From Timonella sp031979385 (GTDB lineage: Bacteria; Actinomycetota; Actinomycetes; Actinomycetales; Cellulomonadaceae), in NCBI GenBank assembly GCA_031979385.1, contig DALZEF010000008.1, forward strand, positions 73,467-137,466: 64,000 bases of DNA. Direction: 5' to 3'. Under the pieces are notes generated by a model. The model was not told where the DNA came from and searched no databases. It saw only the letters and a list, made by a program, of their open reading frames with translations. Each line of letters begins with the position of its first letter. Within the stretch, counting starts at the first letter, position 1. This document shows, in pieces, positions 8,814 to 17,932 of this stretch. The position numbers were made by a program, and so were the translations under genes.

Positions 8814-9887
8814 TTACTCGAAGGACAGGTCAGCCAATTGTGCAGAGAGCTCAGTTGCGGCGGATACAGAACGGACCCCAGCCTCAGTCGCGGGGAACGG
8901 AACCACGAGATAACGCTCGTTCTGCACTGCAGTCAGCTTCGCGGTTGCAGGGTTGCCCTCAAGCACGCCGATCTTCTTCTCGGTCGTGCCCCACGCGGAA
9001 TCGACCAACACGATCACGTCCGGGTCGGCCTCAATGACCTTCTCCCACGACATCGAACCCCATGTGTCCTCGATGTCTGCCGCGATGTTGGTGAGTCCGA
9101 TCGTGTCCATCGTCAACTGGGCAGAACCCTTGCCACCGCCCACAAATGGCGTATCCGAACCGGAGGAGTACCACAGCGCGGTCAGGCCACGTTCATCTGT
9201 GGTGACCTGTTCGAGTTCTGTTTTTTGCTTGTCGACGAGTTGGCTGGCTTCTGCTTGACGGTCGAATACCTGCCCCATCAGTTCGATTTCGTTGAACACG
9301 TCCTGGTAGGTGAGTGGGTCGGGCTGATAGCCAGGCTCCTTGCAGGCACTTGGTGCGACGAGAGTGTTGACTCCGAGCTTCTCGAACGCCTCGCGTTCCC
9401 CCATGCCGTCTGCGGAAAGGTTAGACTCCCAACCCACATAGATGAGATCTGGTTCAAGTTCAAGGAGAGCTTCGGTGCCAGCGAGCTTGTCCGAGAGCGG
9501 GGTTTCGATGGCTTCGTTTCCCGCGGCTTGGGCGGTGAGCCATTCAGGGAGCGGGCCGTCCTGGTAGGTCGTGCCGATGATGCGGTCACCCACGCCGAGC
9601 GCGAGCATCATTTCCATGGTCGAGGACTTTGCGGTGACAACCTTTTGAGGTGCTCCCGCGAACGTGGTTTCAGTGCCGCAGGTGTCAATGGTGAGGGGAT
9701 AGGTTGTCTTGAGTGCGTCATCGGTCGGTGACGCAGAGGTATCCGGTGACGTGACCTCGGCAGAAGTGTTGTTTTCTTGTTCCGGGGTTTGTGAAGAGGG
9801 AGAACATGCGGTCAACACGAGCAGTGAAGCGGACAAGGCGGAGGCGGCCAATACGAACTTGCTGTTGGTGAAAGTCGAACGTGACAT
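8814..9887 (-). CDS. ABC transporter substrate-binding lipoprotein (probable F420-0 binding)
   Basis: The 357-residue product begins with a lipoprotein signal peptide ending in LVLTACSPS (lipobox Cys near residue 28). A Ser/Thr/Pro-rich linker follows, then a class III periplasmic-binding fold: residues near 62 start TYPLTIDTCGTETTF, typical of FepB/BtuF-like proteins. It captures the ligand outside the membrane and hands it to the permease. It is the first gene of the minus-strand cassette. Known actinobacterial cassettes of this type sit next to cofE in organisms lacking the earlier F420 pathway, which is the basis for the proposed ligand. A siderophore or corrinoid is the alternative. Confidence 0.84.
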   Translation of the reverse strand: MSRSTFTNSKFVLAASALSASLLVLTACSPSSQTPEQENNTSAEVTSPDTSASPTDDALKTTYPLTIDTCGTETTFAGAPQKVVTAKSSTMEMMLALGVGDRIIGTTYQDGPLPEWLTAQAAGNEAIETPLSDKLAGTEALLELEPDLIYVGWESNLSADGMGEREAFEKLGVNTLVAPSACKEPGYQPDPLTYQDVFNEIELMGQVFDRQAEASQLVDKQKTELEQVTTDERGLTALWYSSGSDTPFVGGGKGSAQLTMDTIGLTNIAADIEDTWGSMSWEKVIEADPDVIVLVDSAWGTTEKKIGVLEGNPATAKLTAVQNERYLVVPFPATEAGVRSVSAATELSAQLADLSFE

Positions 9888-10385
9888 GAGGAAGTGAACC
9901 TAGCTGCGGGATGAACCGCATGATCAACCCGTGCAATTCGTGGTGCGATGTGCGGCACGGCTGGCAGTGCAGTAACCAGTACAACAGGTGAAGGAAATCC
10001 ACGCGCAGCAACGTTGCAGGATTGTATATTCGGATAGATAGCGCCGACCCGTGTGCGCTGATCAACAGACTAAATCGAGCCTGTATACACGCGACCAAAG
10101 CCAGCCGCGAGATCCGATACGAGTCTACACCTGCGATGTTTCAAGCATGTGACACATGCAGCGTGGGCCGAACTGCGTTGGAGGATTGGGCGTTGCCGCA
10201 CAATATTTCGGCTCTGTCGGCGGCGTTGCCATTATTTGCGGTACCAGTGCCGACAGAACCGAAACATCGAGGGTCAGGTTGGAGCGGATCAGGCTTGGCG
10301 AGCCGGTGTCAGTGCTGTTGATAGTTGTTCCACAGGGCAGATGCGCCCATTCCGATAGGGGAGTGGTGTTGGTGGGATAAGATGC
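9888..10385. other. divergent intergenic region, no gene
   Basis: This 498-base stretch separates the minus-strand ABC cassette from the plus-strand DUF6318-like gene. No convincing coding frame is present. It should hold both promoters; TATACAAT and TATCTA, read on the minus strand near 10025-10045, are possible -10 elements for the cassette. I looked for a B12-type leader and did not find one. The right half carries one copy of a dispersed palindromic repeat (10206-10306). Confidence 0.5.
10206..10306. repeat. dispersed palindromic repeat, copy 1
   Basis: A hairpin with 16-base arms (10206-10221 and 10249-10264, one non-Watson-Crick position) is followed by CATCG and, about 30 bases on, TTGGCGAGCCGGTG. 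The right arm plus tail match 42007-42025 as CGACAGARCCGAAACATCG, and the TTGGCGAG block recurs there too. This is therefore one member of a repeat family and not a unique terminator. Confidence 0.6.
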
Positions 10386-11039
10386 GTGAACTCTACTAAC
10401 AGTCTTGTGCTCTCTCGCCTGTGCCGTCGCCGAACCGTTAAGGGGCCTGCTCGGCTTGTGGCTGTGCTTATTGCTGTAGCCCTTGTTGCGTCAACGTCGG
10501 CGTGTGGGGAAGAGCCGGTTGAGTATTTCACTCCTCCGCCCGCAACGCCTGCCCCAGAAGTTATTGTCAGTGACGAGGCTGAAGTGTTTGAACGCCCCGA
10601 TGTGCGGCTCATTCATCCGCCAAAGAAACCCGACGTGATGCTTGATCTATCTGAGGAGAGTGCGCTTGCGTTCGCATACTATTTCGTGGACGTGTTGAAC
10701 TACACCGCAAACTCAGGCGATACCAGCATCCTTGAAGGCATCAGTGGTCCCGAATGTAGGTATTGTCGAGGATTTACACAGACTTCCGAAGAACTCGAGA
10801 ACTCAAAGAGTTGGGTCGTCGATTATGAATTGAGCTTCAGCGACGCTCCTGAAATTATCAAGACGGACGGCATAGTATTCGCGCTAGAAGTTAACCTCCG
10901 CAGTGTTGCTCATAAAGTACAGTCGGAAGATGGAGAATCACGAGACATCGCAACGAAGGATATGTCTGGGTTACTGATCATTTATCGTCTCGGCGAATAC
11001 TGGCTTGTGGAACAGTTTGGTAATCGAGGTGAGGAGTAA
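10386..11039 (+). CDS. DUF6318-like lipoprotein
   Basis: A 217-residue secreted lipoprotein: a basic N-terminus, a hydrophobic run and the lipobox STSACGEE place the lipidated Cys near residue 40. A Pro-rich linker (TPPPATPAPE) leads into a compact domain containing AFAYYFVDVLNYTANSGD and a CRYC pair, which I match to the actinobacterial DUF6318 family. Its function is unknown. Translation starts with GTG; TAAGAT just upstream could be a -10 box of a near-leaderless transcript. The stop overlaps the next start by one base, so the two products probably work together at the cell surface. Confidence 0.75.
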   Translation: MNSTNSLVLSRLCRRRTVKGPARLVAVLIAVALVASTSACGEEPVEYFTPPPATPAPEVIVSDEAEVFERPDVRLIHPPKKPDVMLDLSEESALAFAYYFVDVLNYTANSGDTSILEGISGPECRYCRGFTQTSEELENSKSWVVDYELSFSDAPEIIKTDGIVFALEVNLRSVAHKVQSEDGESRDIATKDMSGLLIIYRLGEYWLVEQFGNRGEE

Positions 11040-11941
11040 TGAAGCTGTCAGTCTTCCTGCTCGCCTTGCTTGCGTCCATGCAGGGTAGTTTCGACGGAAA
11101 TTTTGACCAAGACACGGTCACTGTTTCTGCTGACTATTACACTGCGACCAAGCGATCCCCAACGAGTGTTTCTGTTCTTTCTTCTAGTGGTTCTGTTTCT
11201 TCAGGCTCTTCGACCCCACAGGTGCGGGTGGAGTATCGTCCAGGATGCTATGAGTCGTTGGCGCGTGCGGAGTGTGATCGTGAGACGGTTCGGGTGCGCG
11301 AGCAGTGTGCGGAGGAGTTTGTTGCGACTCATTACACGACGCTTACGTTTGATCTGGCCAGTGGTGCGTTGGTGTCGAGCGTTTATGTGCCGGGATACTG
11401 CCCGGCCGATCCTGAAATAGATGCTGTCACACCGGAGCAGATTGTGGTGACGGCCCAAGATTTTCAGTCGCTACCGTTGAAAGGTTCTGGAGTGTTCATC
11501 AACCCTGATGAAACCCAGGTGGACAACTACTTTGTGAAGCTGCCTATCAACTTTTATTCTGATGGCTCTCCACAAACCTTGACCACCGAGGTTCTTGGAA
11601 CGCAGGTTTTGGTGGAAGCAACCCCTGTAGTGTTTCAGTGGGATCTTGATAATGGAGATGTTTCACCGCGGGTACGTGAAGGACGGTGGGTGACTCATAA
11701 GGGTGAGCGCACGCAATGGTTTGGTTGGCATCAGTACACGTATGTGAAGTCAGGGTATTACACGCCGAGTTTGACGACGCAGTGGTCGGGTAGGTTCTCG
11801 GTGGATGGCGGAGGTTCATGGCGTGACATTGCAGGGTATGCGCAAACCGTTGAGAGTCTTCCTGAAGTGGCGGTAGCAGAGTCTAAACCGTTGTTGGTGC
11901 GTGATTCTGACGCGGTGTGGCACAAGAAAACAAACCAGTAA
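11039..11941 (+). CDS. secreted hypothetical protein with PKD-like region
   Basis: This 300-residue product starts with a short signal peptide (MKLSVFLLALLASMQGSF) and has no lipobox, so it is probably exported and released or held by its partner. A Ser/Thr-rich linker precedes a segment with Cys pairs around residues 78-90. The second half contains FQWDLDNGD and YVKSGYYTPSLTTQWSGRFS, the pattern of a PKD-like beta-sandwich. It follows the DUF6318-like gene in a TAATG overlap, an arrangement that implies a shared role. I do not recognise a function. G+C looks somewhat lower than in the flanking housekeeping genes. Confidence 0.72.
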   Translation: MKLSVFLLALLASMQGSFDGNFDQDTVTVSADYYTATKRSPTSVSVLSSSGSVSSGSSTPQVRVEYRPGCYESLARAECDRETVRVREQCAEEFVATHYTTLTFDLASGALVSSVYVPGYCPADPEIDAVTPEQIVVTAQDFQSLPLKGSGVFINPDETQVDNYFVKLPINFYSDGSPQTLTTEVLGTQVLVEATPVVFQWDLDNGDVSPRVREGRWVTHKGERTQWFGWHQYTYVKSGYYTPSLTTQWSGRFSVDGGGSWRDIAGYAQTVESLPEVAVAESKPLLVRDSDAVWHKKTNQ

Positions 11942-12059
11942 CCTATCAGTTGGGTGTGCTTGTGTGGGGCACGGTATGGGTTCGTTTGTCAACGTACACA
12001 TAACTTGATCACGCTTTGACGAGCAAACCCGCGCGGCACCCAAAGTCTGCGAGGGTGGT

Positions 12060-12866
12060 TTAGGAAGAGAGTTCTTGGTCGCGCGCGATCGTTGCCTTCA
12101 CGGCGTCGGCCACGTTGCTCAGGAATGCGTTGGACTCAAGCGACATCAGCCCAGCAACGGTTGTTCCGCCAGGGGAGCAGACCTGATCGATGAGATCCCA
12201 CGGCGATTCGTTAGACTCCTTAACCAGAGCAGCCGAACCGAGCACCGCCTGAGCAGCGATCTTGGTGGCTGTTGCTTTAGGCATACCGGCCGCGACGGCG
12301 CCACGAGCCAGCGCGTCGATAAACAAGAACGCCCAAGCCGGGGACGAACCCGCGATTGCAGTGAAGGCAGAGAACTGGGCTTCGGGGACCTCGACAACCT
12401 CACCGATGGACTCAAACACCTGGCGCACGATGGCGTGGTCCTCATCCGTGGCAAACGTGTTGGCGCAAATCCCTGACATACCCTGGCCGATCCGCGAGTT
12501 CACGTTCGGCATGACACGAGCGATACGGTGCTCCGACCCAACCAACTCGGCAAGATTGTCCAGTGAAAGCCCCGCGGCGATTGACACGATGAACGGCTTT
12601 TTCTCGGCAAGAGTCTCACGAATCTCCGCAGCGACAGCACCGAGCAGCTGGGGTTTAACCGCGAGAATGAGAACATCAGCCGCCGCAGCCACTTCAACGT
12701 TGGTATCGAGCGCGCGCGTGCCAGTCGCCTGAGCGAACGCGTCACGTTCTGGTTTTGACCGCGATGAAAACACGATGTCCGACGCAGCAACCACACCACC
12801 ATCAATAAGGCCATGCACGATCGCGCCGCCCATGTTACCCACGCCGATGAACCCGTAAACTGCCAC
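12060..12866 (-). CDS. proC: pyrroline-5-carboxylate reductase
   Basis: Reduces 1-pyrroline-5-carboxylate to L-proline with NAD(P)H, the last step of proline biosynthesis. The N-terminal Rossmann motif is GFIGVGNMGGAIV; ILAVKPQ lies in the cofactor domain. The C-terminal dimerisation domain has AGSSPAWAFLFIDAL and the family signature CSPGGTTVAGL. GTG at 12866 is preferred because AAGGGGA lies at proper distance; the ATG six bases earlier would sit directly on that sequence. The gene is alone on this strand, 93 bases from the helicase gene. An imperfect hairpin at about 11978-12030 lies between it and the convergent secreted-protein gene. Confidence 0.95.
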   Translation of the reverse strand: MAVYGFIGVGNMGGAIVHGLIDGGVVAASDIVFSSRSKPERDAFAQATGTRALDTNVEVAAAADVLILAVKPQLLGAVAAEIRETLAEKKPFIVSIAAGLSLDNLAELVGSEHRIARVMPNVNSRIGQGMSGICANTFATDEDHAIVRQVFESIGEVVEVPEAQFSAFTAIAGSSPAWAFLFIDALARGAVAAGMPKATATKIAAQAVLGSAALVKESNESPWDLIDQVCSPGGTTVAGLMSLESNAFLSNVADAVKATIARDQELSS

Positions 12867-12965
12867 TGTCATTCCCCTTCAAGTGCGAAAAGTTTGCTCC
12901 CATCAACTTACATTGTTCATCGCGCGAGTGCCCTGCGCGTCTGGCGTTGCGCTCGCGTGGTGTGG

Positions 12966-15900
12966 CTAAGAAGTAGCGGTTTGGAAGTAGTCGTAAAGGG
13001 CACGCTCGACTGGGCTCTCCAAGTCCACCGTCATCTCGACGACGGGAACTTGTAGACCGTCTTGGTTCTTCTGGGTGGTCTCGACAGGCGAGTGGATGTC
13101 CCCTTTTCCCATGTAGAAGAAGTCGGTTCCTTCGACATCATCCTTCTTCACGAATACGTGGAGATCATTTGTGTTACTGAGTAGGGCCTGAATCTCAGCG
13201 GACTGTAGAGTGCGCTTTGACTTACTGCACCAGGCGATCTGCGATTGGTTAATAAAACCTTCTTCGTAGTGCACTGCAGAAGTGATGGTGTCGCTCTTGT
13301 GATACGTGATGAAGATTGGGCAGGTCTGAGTCGCACGATCGATTTTGTAGCCATACATCGTGGACTGTTGGTTGTTTTCCCAGTTAAGCAGCCTGCACAC
13401 ATCCTTACGGGAGTAGCGCATGCCGAGTTTAAGAGGTGTGCTCCAGGAGTACCTGTGCCGTGCTAGATGCAGGCCCGTTTGCAGGACGTCCTTGAGGTGC
13501 TCACGGAACAGTTCGCCCGAGCGGTATTGAGCGAGTATCTGCTCATTGAGGATGTACGCGCCGTGCTCAACTCGAACAACTGGCTGCGTGCCGTACTTTT
13601 TGCGTTCGGCTTCCGTGAAGAAGGAGAGGTCAAAGATACGTCTTATGGAGGTGAGTGTCGCTTTGTCGGTCCGTAGGCCGTTCTTCTCAAGGAATCTGTG
13701 GGTTGCGTCAATGCCGGAAGTGCCGCCCTGCTTAATCAGGAGATCAAGAATAAGTAACTCATGTGGGCGTTTGCCGTTGAGGAACTCGGTCGAAGCGTAG
13801 GTCAATGTCTGGTGCTCTAAGGCGTTGGGCTTAGAGCTTTCCAGTTTCGTCTTGGCGAGGAACTGCCAGTAGTTTCCTTCTTTTGATGCGAGGACTACAG
13901 GGTCGAGGGTGTCCTGGGTGGCGAAGTCGAACAAGGTCGGAATGCGGTTGAGTCGATACTGGAGCTCAAGGACTTCCTTTTTCAAGGCTCCCAGCGAGTC
14001 CAGTTTGGTTTTAGCTAGCGACTGAAGAACTCGTTCGCGTGCTACCAGATCGAAGTTCACTGAAGATACACCGGCAATAGCACCGGCTTCTTCGGCTTGG
14101 ATCATCTTTTGGCGGATGAGGTCTTTGTTCCGAGAACTGTCGCCCAGAAGGGCGATAGGGACTAGATAGTTATTCGTGTAGTTTCCAATAAAGTCGATTA
14201 CAACTAGGTATTCCTTACCGGTGGCTTTGCGTAGTCCTCGACCAAGCTGCTGCGTGAAGATGATGCTGGATTGGGTGTTCCTCAGCATGACAACCTGATT
14301 CACAGAGGGGATATCTATGCCTTCGTTGAAGATATCGACGGTCAGGATGTAGTCGAGTTCGCCGCGTTGTAGCGCGCGGACCACGTCTTCTCGGACGCTG
14401 ATTCGATCGTCACCGGTGAGTGCTCGTGTGCGTAAAGCTTGGTTGTGGACCGTGCGGGTGTTCAGAAGTGCTGACAGTTCGTGCGCTTCATCTTTGCGGC
14501 TGCAGAACATGAGGCCGCGTACCGGAACGCCAGCGTGCCCGTAGGTTTCGAGCGCCTGGACTAGGTGAGTTACTCGCTCGGAGGAGATAAGCCGACTGAG
14601 ATCAGCGGTGTCGCTGATCGTTTGGCCTTGGTCGGTGGTGTATTCGGTTACGCCGTAGTAGTGAAAGGGCGAGAGCATGTCCTCTTCGAGTGCACGCTGA
14701 AGCCGGATCTCGTACGGAACATTGAAGTCGAACAGTTCGTAGATGTTGAATCCGTCGGACCTCTCGGGCGTTGCAGTGACGCCCAATAGAAACTGGGGCC
14801 GCAGGTAATCCAGTGCCCTCCTGTAACTGTCAGCTCCGGCTTTGTGCACTTCATCTATCAGGATGTAGTCGAAAGACTCAGGGTCGATGGTATGAAGCAC
14901 ATCTGGTCGGGAGAGCGTCTGGATAGTCGCAAACACGTACTTGCGGCCCAGGTCCCTGCTGCTTCCGGTTAGCTTGCCAAAATCGCTCTGTGGTGCGGAA
15001 AGGACTCGCCGGAACTCGTAGATTGCACGGTCGAGGATTTGTTCTCGGTGCACCACGAATAGCATTCGTTTAGGTTGGAAGGCGCGTACGTCAAGTGCCG
15101 CGAGAATGGTTTTACCCGTCCCGGTAGCAGAAATAACGACCGCTCGTTTCTCCCCGGCGTCCCGCACGGTTTGGATTTGTGTCAGTGCGTCGCGTTGCAT
15201 CGCATTGGGGACAACGAGCGCGGTTGCCGGTGCCTCATTGGCAGAGCTGTGCGTTGGGAGGACTCCGCTGGCGATCGCCTCCAGGCCACGTTCTAGGGTG
15301 TCTGTTGGATCGGTTTCTTCAACGAATGGGGTGTCGTATGTGCCTATTGGGAAGTCGTCATTCCCGCCTTCATTCGTGGATTGAACAACTGGAACGTGGC
15401 GTGACACGTAGCGTGCCTCGTACTCAGTGATCCATTCGGTGGTCAGCAGGATGCTGTTACGAACCTGATCGTTGAGCGCCGTTTGGATCTGGTGAACGAT
15501 GTCGCCGTTCGGCATTGCCGCAAACTTGATGTTCCACTCGTTGTTCTTGATGAGCGCAAAATGGGTGAGGTTTGAACTCCCAACGATTGCGGTATGCGTG
15601 TCGGGATGCTCGAATAGGTATCCCTTGGCATGAAACCCGCGCTGGTTATCGTTGAAAATCCGTACGGTGGTGTTTGGGAGGTTGAGGAGCTCGCGGAACA
15701 CTGATGGTGAGTTGAAGCCGAGGTAGTCCGAAGTGATGATGGTGCCACTTGCACCTGAATCGAGGATCGCTTGTTTGAGTAAAGCAATGGCTGAACTGGT
15801 CACAAATGCTACCGAGAACGTGAACGATACCGCTGTGTGTAGCTCGTGTTTAAGAGCCCGCAGCATCGTGTTGCCATCAACGTTGGCAATCAGTTGGGGG

Positions 15901-15983
15901 TGCTGCGCCCGGTTAGACGAGGTGCTTCGGTCGAGGAAGCCGAAAGTCAGGTCCGCTAGTAACGGCTCATACGGGGTACTCAT
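12966..15983 (-). CDS. PLD-nuclease/SF2 helicase/DUF3427 protein
   Basis: A 1005-residue multi-domain protein. A phospholipase-D-like nuclease domain comes first, with HAKGYLF near residue 118 and GSSNLT after it (one HxK motif). An SF2 helicase follows: ATGTGKT near 288, DEVHKAG near 376, GVTATPERSDG, and QQLGRGLRK as motif VI. The C-terminal third matches DUF3427, with RKDVCRLLNWEN and GKGDIHSP-like segments. Similar proteins are thought to act on nucleic acid, and several lie in defence islands, but no defined role is established. The ATG at 15983 overlaps the NUDIX stop as ATGA, so the two are co-translated. An in-frame start at 16034 lies inside the NUDIX gene and is rejected. Confidence 0.9.
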   Translation of the reverse strand: MSTPYEPLLADLTFGFLDRSTSSNRAQHPQLIANVDGNTMLRALKHELHTAVSFTFSVAFVTSSAIALLKQAILDSGASGTIITSDYLGFNSPSVFRELLNLPNTTVRIFNDNQRGFHAKGYLFEHPDTHTAIVGSSNLTHFALIKNNEWNIKFAAMPNGDIVHQIQTALNDQVRNSILLTTEWITEYEARYVSRHVPVVQSTNEGGNDDFPIGTYDTPFVEETDPTDTLERGLEAIASGVLPTHSSANEAPATALVVPNAMQRDALTQIQTVRDAGEKRAVVISATGTGKTILAALDVRAFQPKRMLFVVHREQILDRAIYEFRRVLSAPQSDFGKLTGSSRDLGRKYVFATIQTLSRPDVLHTIDPESFDYILIDEVHKAGADSYRRALDYLRPQFLLGVTATPERSDGFNIYELFDFNVPYEIRLQRALEEDMLSPFHYYGVTEYTTDQGQTISDTADLSRLISSERVTHLVQALETYGHAGVPVRGLMFCSRKDEAHELSALLNTRTVHNQALRTRALTGDDRISVREDVVRALQRGELDYILTVDIFNEGIDIPSVNQVVMLRNTQSSIIFTQQLGRGLRKATGKEYLVVIDFIGNYTNNYLVPIALLGDSSRNKDLIRQKMIQAEEAGAIAGVSSVNFDLVARERVLQSLAKTKLDSLGALKKEVLELQYRLNRIPTLFDFATQDTLDPVVLASKEGNYWQFLAKTKLESSKPNALEHQTLTYASTEFLNGKRPHELLILDLLIKQGGTSGIDATHRFLEKNGLRTDKATLTSIRRIFDLSFFTEAERKKYGTQPVVRVEHGAYILNEQILAQYRSGELFREHLKDVLQTGLHLARHRYSWSTPLKLGMRYSRKDVCRLLNWENNQQSTMYGYKIDRATQTCPIFITYHKSDTITSAVHYEEGFINQSQIAWCSKSKRTLQSAEIQALLSNTNDLHVFVKKDDVEGTDFFYMGKGDIHSPVETTQKNQDGLQVPVVEMTVDLESPVERALYDYFQTATS

Positions 15984-16372
15984 GAAAACTTGGAAACAAG
16001 TAGTTCCACAGCTGGTACATCGGCGGGCGCCCACTCAACAGTGTGGAGGTCGTTTGGGTCTAGCCAGCGCTCTTCGGAGTGTTCAGTGAGGGTTGGCGCG
16101 CCTTGGATGATTTCGCACAGGTACGTTGTCAGTGAAACGATACCGAAGTCATATTGATGATCGGTGGTGGTGACGAACTCTCCCACCTGGATGGTGCAGC
16201 CAAGTTCCTCTTCGATTTCGCGTTTCAGCGCTTCTGGGGCACTTTCTCCTACTTCAACTTTTCCGCCGGGGAACTCCCACAATCCGGCCAAACTCATATT
16301 TGGGCCACGCTTACATGCGAATATCTGGCCATTCTTTATGATGACAGCGCCGACGACGGTTATGTGCTTCAC
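15980..16372 (-). CDS. NUDIX hydrolase, MutT-like (deoxy)nucleoside triphosphate pyrophosphohydrolase
   Basis: A 130-residue single-domain NUDIX enzyme. The NUDIX box is complete: GGKVEVGESAPEALKREIEE followed by ELGC, containing the catalytic REIEEEL metal-binding helix. It resembles MutT/CTP pyrophosphohydrolases that remove damaged or unusual nucleotides, releasing the NMP and pyrophosphate. The start MKHITVVGAVI is typical of this subgroup. It is the first gene of a two-gene unit with the PLD-helicase protein and overlaps it by four bases, so it may supply or remove a nucleotide that matters for the helicase's task. Substrate unknown. Confidence 0.9.
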   Translation of the reverse strand: MKHITVVGAVIIKNGQIFACKRGPNMSLAGLWEFPGGKVEVGESAPEALKREIEEELGCTIQVGEFVTTTDHQYDFGIVSLTTYLCEIIQGAPTLTEHSEERWLDPNDLHTVEWAPADVPAVELLVSKFS

Positions 16373-16594
16373 GGGGGTCCCAACCTAATTCTCCAACATG
16401 GGCTCAAGCGATGGAAGCGCAAGAGCCATGTTGAGCTTACGAAAATCTGCTCCGACAAGCTAGGACCCTGCGGCAGTGTCGTGTCCGTGACCTCGTCGTA
16501 AGACGGGGATTCGCAACAGATTAGCGACGAAGTCACAAGCCATGGCTCATCGTGCGTTGCGGCGTACGCTGGGCGGCGTTCATGCGTGCGTGGG

Positions 16595-16617
16595 CTCGGG
16601 CCATTAAATGGCCCGAG
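16595..16617 (-). terminator. hairpin terminator candidate for the orphan membrane protein
   Basis: CTCGGGCCATT and AATGGCCCGAG form an 11-base stem with a tight loop, about 80 bases downstream of the minus-strand membrane protein gene. No clear U-run follows. The remainder of the gene-free stretch 16373-16693 shows nothing else I can support; it must contain the promoter of the NUDIX-helicase unit. Confidence 0.5.
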
Positions 16618-16693
16618 TCAACGAGGGTTGTTGAATGCAGTGCGTAGGAGAAGCAGAAGGAGGAGTTGCGGGTTAGATGGCCGTGTAGATCGG

Positions 16694-17446
16694 CTACCAG
16701 ACCATAAAATCGTATAAGAACGGCAAGTTAACGGCCACGAATTGCAGGAAGATGTAGAACACCATGCTCGTGTGCCTGCCGTTAGATTTGGGATTGAGCA
16801 TAAGACCCCCAAACACCATGGGGAGCGTGATGCCTTGCGCGAGGATTAAGGATGAGATTCCTTCGGAGAAGGGATTGCCCAGTGCGAGTACCTCGGTCAA
16901 CCGCAGCAAGGGAATCGAAAGCAATGCAATTAGGGCCGTCATGTAGAGCTGCCCTGCTACAGCACACAGGACGTTCATGAATGAGATTTTCTGCAGTGAG
17001 AAGACACAAGAGAGCAAGCCAATGATGTAGAGCGTCACGAGTAGTGGAATCAGAAGAGCTGCTCCGCTATAGAGCGCCAAGAATGCTTCCACGTACGCAG
17101 CTCCGTCCCCTCCAATACGTTGCACTTTCAGGAACGATGTTGAGTCTTCGGGTACGTAAAACGCGGTGAAGCAGACTGCTGCTACATAAGCGATGATGAG
17201 ACCGAAAGCGAGCTGAAGGAGACCAGGGATTCGGCCGCGATTCGGTAATCTCAGGAGTTTGACCGTGCGGTGCGGATTGAACAGAATCACCGCGATGGTG
17301 ATGGGCACAATCAGGTTGAACGGGTTACTGAACGTTCGTTCTCTCGGTGCCTGTGGCGGCGGTGATTTAGCGTATGCAGACATGGCGTCGGCTTTTGGCG
17401 CGTCGGGCTGGTCTGAATCCCCATTGGCGACGAGTGGGTGGCTCAC
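16694..17446 (-). CDS. hypothetical multipass membrane protein
   Basis: A 250-residue protein that I do not recognise. The first 38 residues are polar and Pro/Ala-rich (cytoplasmic tail). About five or six hydrophobic segments follow, roughly at residues 43-56, 76-96, 118-145, 158-178, 196-214 and 229-248. The layout loosely resembles Yip1-type membrane proteins, without a decisive motif. It begins with GTG, seven bases after CAGGAG. It has no operon partner: the NUDIX gene lies on the same strand but downstream of a hairpin. Confidence 0.65.
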   Translation of the reverse strand: MSHPLVANGDSDQPDAPKADAMSAYAKSPPPQAPRERTFSNPFNLIVPITIAVILFNPHRTVKLLRLPNRGRIPGLLQLAFGLIIAYVAAVCFTAFYVPEDSTSFLKVQRIGGDGAAYVEAFLALYSGAALLIPLLVTLYIIGLLSCVFSLQKISFMNVLCAVAGQLYMTALIALLSIPLLRLTEVLALGNPFSEGISSLILAQGITLPMVFGGLMLNPKSNGRHTSMVFYIFLQFVAVNLPFLYDFMVW

Positions 17447-17932
17447 CTAGTGCTCCTGCGCTGGGTGGTTGGTTGCGGACAGTTATGAGGATACTGGTGT
17501 GTTTGGGCAGGCAACTGACTATCCACATGGGGAGTTTGTCATCCACAATTACTGACCGGAACCCAGGCCAAGCCCAAGAACGTGGTAACGAACGTTACGT
17601 TCCTTAACGCATGCTCGCTGGGTGAACGTACTGGAGTTCGGGAGCGTGCTCGGGCATACTGGAATGGTGCCAAACACTGAACGCGAGAACCTGATGACCG
17701 GGCGTGGAGCCGTCGCTCCGTCCGTAGGGTCGCTGTTCGCTGGCGCATGTTGTTGCTGTTGTTGATCCGATTCCCCACCCGAACACGAATCAATCCAGCG
17801 CGAATCGCATCCCATCCTTAGCATTGCTGAATCATGCAGTAGGGCGTATCTGCACGCGGGAAATCTATCCCGCAGCCTACGCAAGGGTGACGGGAGAGCG
17901 AGCGCACAGCACCGAAAGAACCCGTAACACTC
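17447..17932. other. 486-base intergenic region, no supported gene
   Basis: No reading frame with coding character was seen on either strand. Small symmetric elements are present: GTAACG-AA-CGTTAC at 17585-17598 and a GCGGGA/TCCCGC hairpin near 17869-17886. The last 50 bases superficially resemble part of a glycine aptamer but fail on closer reading. The region may hold the promoters of the divergent genes on either side. Confidence 0.4.

Noticed and set aside
9888..10100. Possible cobalamin riboswitch before the ABC cassette
   Set aside because: FecCD-type transporters often carry one, but no B12-box or conserved core could be found on the minus strand.
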